Shown: positions 49,449-58,337, counted from the first letter of the stretch. The stretch is 64,000 nt of DNA from Chryseobacterium sp. (GCA_003248755.1 QFQW01000005.1:13915-77914); one strand, 5' to 3'. Numbers and translations are program-made. Notes: generated by a model not told the origin, from the letters alone.

Positions 49449-50222
49449 ATGGCAAAAATTATAGGTGTTGCAAATCAAAAAGGAGGCGTTGGAAAAACTA
49501 CAACCGCAGTTAATCTAGCGTCGGCTCTTGGTGTTTTGGAAAAAAAAGTTTTGTTGATAGATGCAGATCCGCAAGCTAATGCGACTTCTGGTCTTGGAGT
49601 GGAAGAGGTCAATTTTTCTACTTACAATCTTTTGGAACACAGTGCAGAAGCAGCAAAATGTATTTTGCCTACAACATCGCCTAATGTTGATATCATTCCT
49701 TCCCATATTGATTTGGTTGCTGCCGAGATAGAATTGGTCGACCGCGAAAATCGTGAGTATATGATGCGTGAAGCTTTGAAATCCATCAAAAACCAATACG
49801 ATTATGTGATTATTGATTGTGCACCGAGTCTGGGATTGATTACTATTAATGCCTTGACTGCTGCAGATTCTGTAATTATTCCGATTCAATGTGAGTATTT
49901 TGCATTAGAAGGTCTTGGTAAATTATTGAATACAATTAAAAATGTTCAGAAAATTCACAATCAGGATTTGGATATAGAAGGATTGCTTCTTACAATGTAT
50001 GACAGTCGTTTGAGATTATCCAATCAGGTTGTGGAAGAGGTTAATTCCCACTTCCCCGAGATGGTTTTCGAAACTATTATCAGCAGAAATGTCCGACTTA
50101 GCGAAGCTCCGAGTTTTGGAGAAAGTATCTTGAGTTATGACGCTGAAAGCAAAGGTGCGATTCAGTACATTCAGTTAGCAGAAGAAGTTTTGCTGAGAAA
50201 CGAAAAATTAGTTAAAAATTAA
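49449..50222 (+). CDS. parA: Chromosome partitioning ATPase ParA (Soj)
   Basis: A 257-residue Walker-type ATPase that moves ParB-bound origin regions. It starts MAKIIGVANQKGGVGKTTTA with the deviant P-loop KGGVGKTT at residues 11-18, then DADPQANATSGLG and the ending EAPSFGESILSYDAESKGAI. An upstream in-frame ATG (49443) and TTG (49428) exist, but 49449 gives the standard family start and the TTG lies before the predicted transcript start. First gene of a parA-parB-DUF5683-dapB-lepB run conserved in Flavobacteriia. Confidence 0.96.
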   Translation: MAKIIGVANQKGGVGKTTTAVNLASALGVLEKKVLLIDADPQANATSGLGVEEVNFSTYNLLEHSAEAAKCILPTTSPNVDIIPSHIDLVAAEIELVDRENREYMMREALKSIKNQYDYVIIDCAPSLGLITINALTAADSVIIPIQCEYFALEGLGKLLNTIKNVQKIHNQDLDIEGLLLTMYDSRLRLSNQVVEEVNSHFPEMVFETIISRNVRLSEAPSFGESILSYDAESKGAIQYIQLAEEVLLRNEKLVKN

Positions 50223-50261
50223 AATGGTTTTTATAATTAATAAACCATCATTTATATTAAG

Positions 50262-51152
50262 ATGAAAGACAAAACAAGAGCAATGGGACGTGGTTTGGGA
50301 GCAATCCTGAATGCAGAAAGCAAAACAAATATCAATTCTGCTTCCGATGAAGGAGCAAAAACTTTGGTAGGAAATATTGTTGAAGTTCCAATTGAAGATA
50401 TTTACCCGAACCCAAATCAGCCGAGAACTTTTTTTGATGAAAAAGCACTTAATGATTTAGCAGAATCAATCAAGAGTTTAGGAATTATTCAGCCCATAAC
50501 ACTTAGAAAAGATGGCACAAAGTTCGAAATCATTTCTGGAGAAAGACGTTTCCGTGCTTCCAAAATTGCTGGTTTAGCTTCTATTCCTGCTTATATTCGT
50601 TTGGTTAATGACCAGGAACTGTTGGAAATGGCTTTGGTGGAAAATATCCAGAGAGAAGATCTTGATCCTATTGAAGTGGCTTTGACCTATCAAAGACTTT
50701 TGGATGAGGTTGGAATGACTCAGGAAAATCTAAGTCAACGTGTAGGGAAAGAAAGAAGTACAATTACAAATAGTGTTCGTCTTTTAAAATTGTCTCCGGA
50801 TATCCAAAACGGAATCCGAAGCGGACAGATTTCTGCAGGACACGGTCGTGCGATAATGAGTTTGGATACAGAAGAAAAACGTCAAAATCTTTTTGAAAAA
50901 ATCATCAAAGATCAACTGAACGTAAGACAAGCCGAACAACTTGCTGCGCAGTTAAAAAATCCTCAAGAAGCAGAAAAACAGATAAAACAAACTATAGTTC
51001 CTAATCATGTGAAAAAAGCACAGAAAAATCTATCTGATATTTTAAATGTGAATGTGGAGATCAAAACTTCTGCAAACGGGAAAAAGGGTAAAATTGTTCT
51101 CGATTTTAAAAACGAAGAAGAGTTGGAAAGTATTCTTGCTCACATTAGATAG
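50262..51152 (+). CDS. parB: Chromosome partitioning protein ParB (Spo0J)
   Basis: A 296-residue CTP-dependent DNA clamp. The N-terminal ParA-activating segment (KTRAMGRGLGAILN) is followed by the ParB/Srx domain with IYPNPNQPRTFFDEKALNDL and the CTP-binding loop ISGERRFRASKIAG, then the HTH (ENLSQRVGKERSTITNSVRL) and a C-terminal dimerisation domain. I did not see a clear parS site in this window. The DUF5683 gene starts directly after its stop. Confidence 0.96.
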   Translation: MKDKTRAMGRGLGAILNAESKTNINSASDEGAKTLVGNIVEVPIEDIYPNPNQPRTFFDEKALNDLAESIKSLGIIQPITLRKDGTKFEIISGERRFRASKIAGLASIPAYIRLVNDQELLEMALVENIQREDLDPIEVALTYQRLLDEVGMTQENLSQRVGKERSTITNSVRLLKLSPDIQNGIRSGQISAGHGRAIMSLDTEEKRQNLFEKIIKDQLNVRQAEQLAAQLKNPQEAEKQIKQTIVPNHVKKAQKNLSDILNVNVEIKTSANGKKGKIVLDFKNEEELESILAHIR

Positions 51153-51782
51153 ATGAAAAAAATATTTTCAATTTTTTTGTTTTTCTCTTTCTTTTTGGCT
51201 TTTTCTCAAGTTAATCCGAATGATACCATTCGTGTTGAAAATTATCCAAAAGATAGCATTCCTGCCGCAGGAAAAAGATCTGAGCCTCAGATTTTAGGCG
51301 AGATTACAAACAGTAATGCTCCGGGAAAAATTACAAAACTAAGTCCGACAAAAGCAGGATTGTATTCTGCAGTTTTACCGGGGCTTGGACAATTTTACAA
51401 TAAAAAATACTGGAAGATTCCCATTGTTTGGGGAGCTGTTGGAACCGGGGTTGGAATTGCCTTGTGGAATGACAGAAATTATAAACGCTACAGAAATGCA
51501 TTCGTTGCTGAATTAAATGGACTTCCCCATGAGTATTCCAACGTTAATGGCATTACTGCAACTGTTTTGGGGAATGCGCAAGATAGTTCCAAAAGACAAC
51601 GCGATTATGCCATAGGAATTACGGCATTAATTTACATTCTTAACATTATGGATGCTGTTGTAGATGCCCATCTTTATGAGGGACGTCACGATCCGGATCT
51701 GGCAATTGTTCCATCTGTAATCAATGACCAATACAGTAAAACTGAAGCAAAAGCAGGTTTAACCTTAAGCTTCAGGTTCTAA
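51153..51782 (+). CDS. DUF5683 membrane/exported protein
   Basis: A 209-residue protein with a signal peptide (MKKIFSIFLFFSFFLAFSQ) and the signature KAGLYSAVLPGLGQFYNKKY followed by a membrane helix (WKIPIVWGAVGTGVGIALW) and a second one near 160-175. The family (DUF5683) is Bacteroidota-specific and regularly sits between parB and dapB; its job is unknown. It begins with the base immediately after the parB stop, so they are co-transcribed. Confidence 0.85.
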   Translation: MKKIFSIFLFFSFFLAFSQVNPNDTIRVENYPKDSIPAAGKRSEPQILGEITNSNAPGKITKLSPTKAGLYSAVLPGLGQFYNKKYWKIPIVWGAVGTGVGIALWNDRNYKRYRNAFVAELNGLPHEYSNVNGITATVLGNAQDSSKRQRDYAIGITALIYILNIMDAVVDAHLYEGRHDPDLAIVPSVINDQYSKTEAKAGLTLSFRF

Positions 51783-51810
51783 TAAAAAAAACTCAATTAT
51801 AAAATTTAAA

Positions 51811-52509
51811 ATGAAAATAGCACTAGTCGGTTACGGAAAAATGGGGAAGATCATTGATGATATCGCACAAGGCCGAGGTCACGAGATTGTTGCAAGGCTA
51901 AAAGAAACTCCGACCAAAGAGTCCCTGAACAATGCGGATGTTGTTATCGAATTCTCAAATCCCGAAGCTGCTTTTGAAAATATCAAAGTTTGTCTAGAGA
52001 ATCATATTCCTGTCATCTGCGGAACAACGGGCTGGTTGGATAAAAAGCCTGAAATTGAGAAAATCACTTTAGATAATAATAGTGCATTTTTATATGGTTC
52101 TAATTTCAGTTTAGGTGTGAATCTGTTTTTTGCGCTTAACGAAAAATTAGCCAAATTGATGAATAATGTTAGTGAATACTCTTGCCAGTTAGAAGAAATT
52201 CATCACATCCATAAACTAGATGCGCCAAGTGGAACGGCTATTTCCATTGCAGAAGGAATTATAGAAAATTCCAAGTACGAAGCTTGGAAACTGGATGAGA
52301 CTAAAGGTAACGAATTAGGGATTTTTGCCATTCGTGAGGACGAAGTTCCTGGGACACATAGTGTTTTTTACAGGTCAGAAGTGGACGAGATAGAAATAAA
52401 ACATACGGCTTTCAATAGGAACGGATTTGCTCTGGGAGCAGTAATTGCGTCAGAATGGATTGTTGATAAAAAAGGTGTTTTCTCTATGAAAGATGTTTTA
52501 GGTTTGTAA
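51811..52509 (+). CDS. dapB: 4-Hydroxy-tetrahydrodipicolinate reductase
   Basis: A 232-residue NAD(P)H-dependent enzyme of lysine and diaminopimelate synthesis. NAD motif VGYGKMGKIIDDIAQGRGHE (residues 5-24), CGTTGWLDKKPEIE, and the catalytic region EEIHHIHKLDAPSGTAISIA with paired His and Lys. It is a little shorter than proteobacterial DapB, as is usual in Bacteroidota. It lies in the par-lepB gene run, 28 bases after the DUF5683 gene. Confidence 0.95.
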   Translation: MKIALVGYGKMGKIIDDIAQGRGHEIVARLKETPTKESLNNADVVIEFSNPEAAFENIKVCLENHIPVICGTTGWLDKKPEIEKITLDNNSAFLYGSNFSLGVNLFFALNEKLAKLMNNVSEYSCQLEEIHHIHKLDAPSGTAISIAEGIIENSKYEAWKLDETKGNELGIFAIREDEVPGTHSVFYRSEVDEIEIKHTAFNRNGFALGAVIASEWIVDKKGVFSMKDVLGL

Positions 52510-52590
52510 AAAACTGTAACAAAAACAATACATCAAAAACTAATTACTCAAATTGCTGAAAGCTAAAGCCCGAAGCCAAATGAAATATTT

Positions 52591-54225
52591 ATGAATTATA
52601 TTATTACTTATACAGTTTATGTCCTTATTATAAGCGTTTTGATGGGGCTTACAACTTGGAAGTTATTCAAGAAAATGGGACATAACCCATTGTTTTCTTT
52701 TATTCCATTTTATAATTATCTGATTATCCTAAAAGAAACAAAACATCCGAAATGGTGGGCGGTTTTATCATATTTACCAATTGTAGGTCCAATAATGATG
52801 TCTGTCTTCCATCTTTTCCTGATGAAAAAATTCGGAAAAAGAGGTGCTTTGAATGGAGTTTTAACGGTAATTCTGCCTTTCATTTTTATGGCAACCGTCA
52901 ATTACGGGAAAGACCCGGAAATTGAAACTGAAGAAGAGGAGGAAGAAAGCAAAAAGAAAGAAACATTTTTAGGGTCAGTGACTTTTGCTGTGGTTTTCGC
53001 AACTATTATTCACGCTTTTATTACACAGCCATTTGGGATTCCAACAGGTTCGATGGAGAGAACTTTATTAGTTGGAGACTTTCTTTTTGTGAACAAATGG
53101 GCCTATGGTTACAGAATGCCGATGAGACCTGTAGCATTACCATTTTTACAAGGAACAATCTTCGATACAGGACAAAAAGGAAATCCAAAAGACGATCCCA
53201 AATCTTATATTGATGCGGTTAAATTACCATATCTCAGAATTCCTGGTTACGATGAGATTAAGCGATATGATATTGTTGTTTTCAACTATCCACAAGATTC
53301 GGTCCATACAGCAATTGACAGAAAAGACCCTTACGTAAAAAGATGCGTTGGTATTCCCGGAGATGTTATCGAGTTCAGAGCGGGAAGATTGTTCGTGAAT
53401 AATGCACCGGAAAAGATTCTTGGAGATGAGCAACAGCAACACGGTTATTTAGTTACAACCAGCTCTCAGCTTAATATTCCTCAGTTATACAAAGCTTACG
53501 GGTTCCTTCCGGTTCAGGAAAATCAGACCAATACAGGATTTTTATATGCCTTCCAAGGTTTGACAGACCAAATTGCAAAAGAAATCAAAGCGCTTCCCGA
53601 GATTGTTGAGATGAAGGAAATGATTGAAGAAAAAGGAGAAGGCGCAGTTCGATATAAACTAAATGCAGATAAAACAGCTTACACGAAAAATGTAGATACA
53701 ACACAGTCCATTTATCCAATCAACAAACCTTGGAATCAGGACTGGTACGGACCTCTTAGAATACCGAAAAAAGGCGATGTTGTAACACTTAATCAAGAAA
53801 CTTTGCCAACTTACAAATGGATTATCTCCGAGTACGAGCACAACAAACTTGAAAACAAAAACGGGAAGATCTATATCAACGGACAAGAAACCAATCAATA
53901 TACGATCAAGCAGAATTACTACATGATGATTGGAGACAACAGAGATGCCTCTTTGGATGCGAGGTTTTTCGGAGTTGTTCCGGAAGAAAATATCGTGGGA
54001 AGACCAATGTTCACTTGGCTAAGTGTAGAAGGATTGTTCTCCGATGCTAGTTCCACTTATCAGGCACCGGGCAAAAAAATCCGTTGGGACAGGATGTTCA
54101 AAGCCACCAACACGGGCGAAGCCAACAAAACTTCCTATTGGTGGGTTGCCGTGATTATTTTGGTGTTGTTCTTCGGTTGGGATTATTTCGCCAAGCTTTT
54201 CGGAAAGAAAAAAGAAGAAGATTAA
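52591..54225 (+). CDS. lepB: Signal peptidase I with N-terminal membrane extension
   Basis: A 544-residue membrane protease that removes Sec signal peptides. It is about twice the usual size: residues 1-110 form a DUF5684-like membrane unit (three helices), then a charged linker, a further helix (VTFAVVFATIIHAFITQPFG), and the S26 catalytic domain. The catalytic Ser is in PTGSMERTLL (about 154) and the Lys in YVKRCVGIPGD (about 250). A ~150-residue insertion precedes the last box (YYMMIGDNRDASLDARFFG). A final helix (WWVAVIILVLFFGWDYF) closes it. This layout is typical of Bacteroidota LepB. Confidence 0.94.
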   Translation: MNYIITYTVYVLIISVLMGLTTWKLFKKMGHNPLFSFIPFYNYLIILKETKHPKWWAVLSYLPIVGPIMMSVFHLFLMKKFGKRGALNGVLTVILPFIFMATVNYGKDPEIETEEEEEESKKKETFLGSVTFAVVFATIIHAFITQPFGIPTGSMERTLLVGDFLFVNKWAYGYRMPMRPVALPFLQGTIFDTGQKGNPKDDPKSYIDAVKLPYLRIPGYDEIKRYDIVVFNYPQDSVHTAIDRKDPYVKRCVGIPGDVIEFRAGRLFVNNAPEKILGDEQQQHGYLVTTSSQLNIPQLYKAYGFLPVQENQTNTGFLYAFQGLTDQIAKEIKALPEIVEMKEMIEEKGEGAVRYKLNADKTAYTKNVDTTQSIYPINKPWNQDWYGPLRIPKKGDVVTLNQETLPTYKWIISEYEHNKLENKNGKIYINGQETNQYTIKQNYYMMIGDNRDASLDARFFGVVPEENIVGRPMFTWLSVEGLFSDASSTYQAPGKKIRWDRMFKATNTGEANKTSYWWVAVIILVLFFGWDYFAKLFGKKKEED

Positions 54226-54239
54226 TTTAAAATAATTTA

Positions 54240-54380
54240 GGAGCTTAATCCCGCTAGTAATTTATCCTGAGCTTGTCGAAGGGCTATATCTTTTTTGTCA
54301 TTGTGAACAACGTGAAGCAATCTGTTGAAATTTTTGACAATTGCAATAACAAAAAAGGATGCCGTTCCTATCAGGGCCAT
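54240..54380 (-). repeat. Dispersed ~140-bp intergenic repeat element (REP-like)
   Basis: The minus strand runs from GGCCCTGATAGGAACGGCAT through TCCTTTTTTG, a variable middle, then AAAGATATAGCCCTTCGACA and AGCTCAGG to TAGCGGGATTAAGCTCC. Both ends and the CCTTCGACAAGCTCAGG core match a repeat I recall as frequent in Flavobacteriia intergenic regions. It has no open reading frame. Number of copies elsewhere is unknown. Confidence 0.5.
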
Positions 54381-54409
54381 GGGATTTATCCTCCGAAATA
54401 ATGATTCAA

Positions 54410-54443
54410 CACTTTGTCAGAGATTATTACCTTTGACAAAGTG
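54410..54443. repeat. Perfect inverted repeat, second element in the lepB-wbqC gap
   Basis: CACTTTGTCA-(14 bases)-TGACAAAGTG, 10-bp perfect arms. It has no T tract and is probably a dispersed hairpin element or a weak terminator for lepB. Confidence 0.45.
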
Positions 54444-54475
54444 ATTTGATTTAATATATTTAGATTTGATGAGTT

Positions 54476-54550
54476 TTACGTCTTTGCGAACCTAAAAAAA
54501 CATTACAATAATTAAAAAAAATCTTTGAGGGCTTTGCGTTTAAATTAAAT
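54476..54550 (+). repeat. CTTTGCG-type dispersed repeat, copy 1
   Basis: ACGTCTTTGCGAACC, an A-rich middle, then GGGCTTTGCGTTTAAATTAA, ending shortly before wbqC. A related block lies at 60588-60697. Such CTTTGCG/CTTTGTG arrays recur between genes in Bacteroidota as I recall them. Confidence 0.5.
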
Positions 54551-54580
54551 GTTCAAACAAAATCAAAGTCCTATAATAAT

Positions 54581-55195
54581 ATGAAAAAAGTTCTTTTACC
54601 AATATTCTACTTACCGCCGGTTTCTTGGTTTTCAGTATTCCTAAATGAAGAAAACGAAGTTTCATTTGAGCAATTCGAAAACTTTCCAAAACAGACTTAC
54701 AGAAACCGGGCATCAATCTACGGAGCTAATGGAAAATTACCATTGATTATTCCAATCAAACATACAGGCAGGCGGGAAATCAAAGACATCGAGGTTTCTT
54801 TTGCAGAAGACTGGCAGAAACTCCATTGGAAGTCCATCAAAACAGCTTATCAAAGCACTCCTTATTTCGAATATTACGAAGATAAACTCAAGAAAATATA
54901 TGCAGAACAGATTATTTCTCTAAAAGAATTTAATCTCAAAGCTTTAGGTATTATTCTTGATATTCTGAAGACCGAAAAAAAGTATGAACTGACCAATGAA
55001 TATTTCAAAAATCCGGAAGCAGAAGATTACAGGGGAAAATTCTCAGCAAAATCCGAATCTCCATACGAGTTTGAAGAATACTATCAAAGTTTTTCAGACA
55101 AGTACGGATTTATAAAAGATTTATCTATTCTGGATTTACTTTGTAACATAGGGCCGGAAAGTTTGACATATATCAAAAATACAAAACTCAATTAA
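54581..55195 (+). CDS. WbqC-like family protein
   Basis: A 204-residue cytoplasmic protein starting MKKVLLPIFYLPPVSWFSVF, with FEQFENFPKQTYRNRASIYG and LPLIIPIKHTGRREIKDIEV, the pattern of the WbqC family found in O-antigen and surface-polysaccharide clusters. Members are thought to act in glycan or aminosugar modification, but the reaction here is not known. It follows the lepB cluster as in other Flavobacteriia, after a gap filled with dispersed repeats. Confidence 0.88.
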   Translation: MKKVLLPIFYLPPVSWFSVFLNEENEVSFEQFENFPKQTYRNRASIYGANGKLPLIIPIKHTGRREIKDIEVSFAEDWQKLHWKSIKTAYQSTPYFEYYEDKLKKIYAEQIISLKEFNLKALGIILDILKTEKKYELTNEYFKNPEAEDYRGKFSAKSESPYEFEEYYQSFSDKYGFIKDLSILDLLCNIGPESLTYIKNTKLN

Positions 55196-55248
55196 TACCC
55201 ACGAAACTCTACAAACGAGATTTTCTTTAATTAAAATAATGATTTAAT

Positions 55249-56937
55249 ATGAAAAAATTATTGATAGCGGCAGCTTTTTTATATGCAGGATTTGGATTGA
55301 TTCATGCGCAGACAGCTTCTCCGCAGGAAGACAAAGACCAAAAAACCTGGTATCATAAAAATTATGCAACTACAAAAGTTTATGGAGTTAATACAGAAAA
55401 TGCTTACAAATTTTTAGAATCCAAAGGTCTAAAACCAAAGACAGTAGTGGTTGGAGTCTTGGATAGCGGAGTGGAAGTGGATCACCCGGGATTGATTAAA
55501 AATATTTGGACAAACCCGAACGAAATCCCAAATAACGGGAAGGATGACGACGGAAACGGATACATCGATGATGTTCACGGCTGGAATTTCTTAGGTGGTA
55601 AAAACGGCGATATTGATGTTGATAATATGGAAGTAACAAGAGTCGTTAAAAAATATCAGCCAATTTTCGAAGGAGATGATTCTGCTAAGAATAAGGAAAA
55701 TCAGTCTAAGATGCCGGACGATTTTGCGATGTATATGAAATCCAAAGAGATTTTTAACAAAAAAAGTCAAGAGGCAAAACAAAATCTTCAGATGTACACG
55801 ATGATTAACAATTCTATTCCGGATATGGTGAAATTGTTAGGAGACAAAACATTGACAAAAGAAAATCTTGCAACGATAAAACCTTCTACTCAACAAGAAG
55901 CTATGGCAATGCAAGTTTTAGCTCAAGTTGTCAATGACCCTCAGATTGCAGGAAAACCGGCATCTGAAGTGAAAACTTATATGGAAGGGCAGATGAAGGA
56001 AGCTTTGGATTATTTCACGCCACAGGTTGAAAAAGGGTATAATCTTGATTTTGATCCGAGAAAAGAAATAGTTGGAGATAATTATGATGATTATTCTGAG
56101 AAAACCTATGGGAACAATCATTATGAAGGTCCAGATGCAAAACACGGAACCCACGTTGCCGGGATTATTGCTGGTTTGGCAAATGGTTCTGAACCTCAAT
56201 ATGGTGTAGCTTCCAAAGTTGCTAAGATTATGACAGTAAGAGCAGTTCCGGACGGAGATGAAAGAGATAAAGACGTTGCAAATGCAATTCGTTACGCTGT
56301 GGATAATGGTGCGAAAATCCTTAATATGAGTTTTGGAAAACCTGTCTCTCCGGGTAAAAATGTAGTTTGGGATGCATTCAAATATGCAGAAAGTAAAGGA
56401 GTTCTTTTAGTAAAAGCTGCGGGTAACGAGAACGAAGATATTGCAGAACATCAATATTTTCCAACGAATTTCAAGTCTACTTCAGACGAGAAACCTTTCA
56501 TCAATAATATGATTGTAGTTGGCTCAAATACAAATGATGTAAATGCGCTGAAATCAAGTTTCTCTAACTATGATGAAAAAATGGTGGATGTCTTTGCGCC
56601 AGGTTCAGAAATCTATTCAACAGTTCCGGATGGAAAATACGAATATCTTCAGGGGACATCTATGGCTTCCCCGGTTGTAGCCGGTTCTGCTGCAGTTCTT
56701 TTGGCTTATATGCCAAATCTGAAACCAGAACAGATCATCGAATCTCTTGTTAAAACGACAAATGTAAACACAACCAATGGGTTCGACAAATTATCAAGAT
56801 CAAATGGTGTGATAGATGTTGCAAAAGCTGCAGAATATGCTTACAAGAATTTTTATAAAGCTGAAGCGCCTTCAAAATCTGTGAAAAATCCGATTAAGAA
56901 AAAAACACATAAAGCAATAGATAAAAGCAAGTTATAA
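55249..56937 (+). CDS. Subtilisin-like serine protease (S8), exported
   Basis: A 562-residue protease with a signal peptide (to about residue 21, GLIHAQ). The catalytic triad is visible: Asp in VGVLDSGVEVDHPG (about 71), His in HGTHVAGIIAG (about 300) and Ser in QGTSMASPVVAGSAAVL (about 470). About 225 residues separate Asp and His, against roughly 30-40 in subtilisin, because of a charged helical insertion (SKEIFNKKSQEAKQNLQMYT ...). It has no obvious T9SS tail, so it may remain periplasmic or be membrane-associated. A terminator follows. Confidence 0.92.
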   Translation: MKKLLIAAAFLYAGFGLIHAQTASPQEDKDQKTWYHKNYATTKVYGVNTENAYKFLESKGLKPKTVVVGVLDSGVEVDHPGLIKNIWTNPNEIPNNGKDDDGNGYIDDVHGWNFLGGKNGDIDVDNMEVTRVVKKYQPIFEGDDSAKNKENQSKMPDDFAMYMKSKEIFNKKSQEAKQNLQMYTMINNSIPDMVKLLGDKTLTKENLATIKPSTQQEAMAMQVLAQVVNDPQIAGKPASEVKTYMEGQMKEALDYFTPQVEKGYNLDFDPRKEIVGDNYDDYSEKTYGNNHYEGPDAKHGTHVAGIIAGLANGSEPQYGVASKVAKIMTVRAVPDGDERDKDVANAIRYAVDNGAKILNMSFGKPVSPGKNVVWDAFKYAESKGVLLVKAAGNENEDIAEHQYFPTNFKSTSDEKPFINNMIVVGSNTNDVNALKSSFSNYDEKMVDVFAPGSEIYSTVPDGKYEYLQGTSMASPVVAGSAAVLLAYMPNLKPEQIIESLVKTTNVNTTNGFDKLSRSNGVIDVAKAAEYAYKNFYKAEAPSKSVKNPIKKKTHKAIDKSKL

Positions 56938-56957
56938 AATCAATATTTAAAATAAAG

Positions 56958-56982
56958 AATCTGGGAATGTCTCAGATTTTTT
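56958..56982 (+). terminator. Terminator of the S8 protease gene
   Basis: AATCTGGGA-ATG-TCTCAGATT (9-bp stem with one G-U pair) followed by TTTTTATTTTTT, 20 bases after the stop. Confidence 0.75.
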
Positions 56983-57037
56983 ATTTTTTATCCTTTGGCA
57001 TAATTTTTTATAATAACTTAGCAGTAAATATAAAACT

Positions 57038-57547
57038 ATGAGAAAATTAATTTTAGGAATAATTGGAGGTGCATTGATTGCAACATCTTGTTCTTCCACA
57101 AAAAATGCTTCTTCTGATGGAGCAGTAAGTGCAGGTCAAGCTCAGACAGTACGTTCTGAAGTTATGAAACTAAAAGGAGAATGGACTATCTCTGATGTTG
57201 ACTATAACAAGTCTTTCAAAATAAAACCTTTTGACGAAGGTGCGGATATTAATTGTTTTGTTGGTAGTGCCTGGAAATTAGTCCCGAATAATTATACTGG
57301 AACATATTCTCTGAACGGAGGAGGAGATTGCCCAATGAAAACACAAGCTATTACTTTCAGCGTTGATAAATATAGCAATGTATCGATCAAAAAAGTTGGC
57401 GAGGGAGAAAAAGCAAAACATGTTTCTGCCGGATATATGCTGAAACTTGAAAATCCAACTGAGAACAGTTTCACATTGGTTCAGTCTGTGAATGCGGATG
57501 GCTCGCCAATGGATGTACGTTATAACTTTGTAAGAACTGCTAAATAA
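57038..57547 (+). CDS. Lipocalin-like lipoprotein
   Basis: A 169-residue lipoprotein (MRKLILGIIGGALIATSC, Cys18). Residues about 42-169 are beta-rich with the lipocalin-like opening LKGEWTISDVDYNKSFKIKP and VNADGSPMDVRYNFVRTAK at the end. Bacteroidota lipocalin-family lipoproteins probably carry small hydrophobic ligands in the periplasm, but no ligand can be inferred. The OmpA-family gene starts 18 bases later, so they are likely co-transcribed. Confidence 0.78.
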   Translation: MRKLILGIIGGALIATSCSSTKNASSDGAVSAGQAQTVRSEVMKLKGEWTISDVDYNKSFKIKPFDEGADINCFVGSAWKLVPNNYTGTYSLNGGGDCPMKTQAITFSVDKYSNVSIKKVGEGEKAKHVSAGYMLKLENPTENSFTLVQSVNADGSPMDVRYNFVRTAK

Positions 57548-57565
57548 TCAATTAAAATACATATA

Positions 57566-58252
57566 ATGAAAATCACTAAATTAAACATAGCTGCATTTTT
57601 TATCTCAGCTTCACTTTTATTAACAAGTTGCGAAGCTGTTCAAAATGCTAATAATACACAAAAAGGTGCTGCAATTGGTACTGCTGCTGGTGCTGTTCTT
57701 GGAGGGATCTTAGGGAATAATCTTGGGAAAGGTGGTAATGCACCTCTTGGAGCTGTCCTAGGTGGAGTTGTTGGTGGAGTTGCTGGTGGAGTTATTGGTA
57801 ACAAAATGGATAAACAAGCCAAAGAAATTAAAGAAGTTCTACCAGGAGCAGATGTTGAAAGAGTAGGAGAAGGTATCAAAGTTACTCTTCATGAGAATAC
57901 GGTTAACTTTGATTTTAATTCATCAAACTTGACATCGTTAGCTAAGTCTAATCTTGATAAGTTGGTAACAGTTCTTAAAAATAACCCGGATACCAATATT
58001 AACATTTATGGACATACAGACAGTATTGGTAGCGATGCTGTTAATTTGAAAATATCAGGACAGAGAGCAGCCGCTGTAAAAAGTTATTTTGTAGCAAATG
58101 GAATTTCTTCTTCCAGGTTATTCACAGAAGGATTAGGAAAATCAAGCCCGGTTGCTAGTAACGATACTGATGCAGGAAGAGCACAAAATAGACGTGTAGA
58201 ATTTGCAATTACAGCAAATGAAAAAATGATTAACGATGCAAAAACAAATTAA
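57566..58252 (+). CDS. OmpA-family lipoprotein with glycine zipper
   Basis: A 228-residue lipoprotein (MKITKLNIAAFFISASLLLTSC, Cys22). Residues about 33-75 form a glycine-zipper segment (GAAIGTAAGAVLGGILGNNL, GGVVGGVAGGVIGNKMDKQ). The C-terminal OmpA/MotB domain (about 105-220) binds peptidoglycan: NVNFDFNSSNLTSLAKSNLD, GHTDSIGSDAVNLKISGQRA, AGRAQNRRVEFAI, with the conserved Asp and Arg contacts. It probably links the outer membrane to the cell wall. Confidence 0.9.
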   Translation: MKITKLNIAAFFISASLLLTSCEAVQNANNTQKGAAIGTAAGAVLGGILGNNLGKGGNAPLGAVLGGVVGGVAGGVIGNKMDKQAKEIKEVLPGADVERVGEGIKVTLHENTVNFDFNSSNLTSLAKSNLDKLVTVLKNNPDTNINIYGHTDSIGSDAVNLKISGQRAAAVKSYFVANGISSSRLFTEGLGKSSPVASNDTDAGRAQNRRVEFAITANEKMINDAKTN

Positions 58253-58278
58253 TGTTCATTAATTTACCAATAAATCAT

Positions 58279-58301
58279 AAACCGCAATTTGCGGTTTTTT
58301 T
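58279..58301 (+). terminator. Terminator after the OmpA-family gene, overlapping the next promoter
   Basis: AAACCGCAA-T-TTGCGGTTT followed by TTTT. The TTTG in its right arm (58288-58291) also serves as the -33 box of the downstream promoter. Confidence 0.85.
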
Positions 58302-58319
58302 ATTTTAATGCTACTTTTG
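58288..58319 (+). promoter_or_regulatory. Promoter of the polyprenyl-phospho-pentose gene run
   Basis: TTTG (58288-58291), 20-base spacer, TACTTTTG (58312-58319): both boxes are consensus. The start near 58325 lies after an in-frame ATG at 58308 and before ATG 58338, so it decides the start of the UbiA-type gene. Confidence 0.75.
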
Positions 58320-58337
58320 TATATTATTGAACAATTG

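Noticed and set aside
49300..51200. parS sites near parAB
   Set aside because: I looked for GTTTCACGTGAAAC-like palindromes and saw none in this region.
58308..58337. Longer UbiA-type protein starting at ATG 58308
   Set aside because: The first codons overlap the TACTTTTG promoter box; MKNYLKLIRVEQWVKN at 58338 is the standard start.
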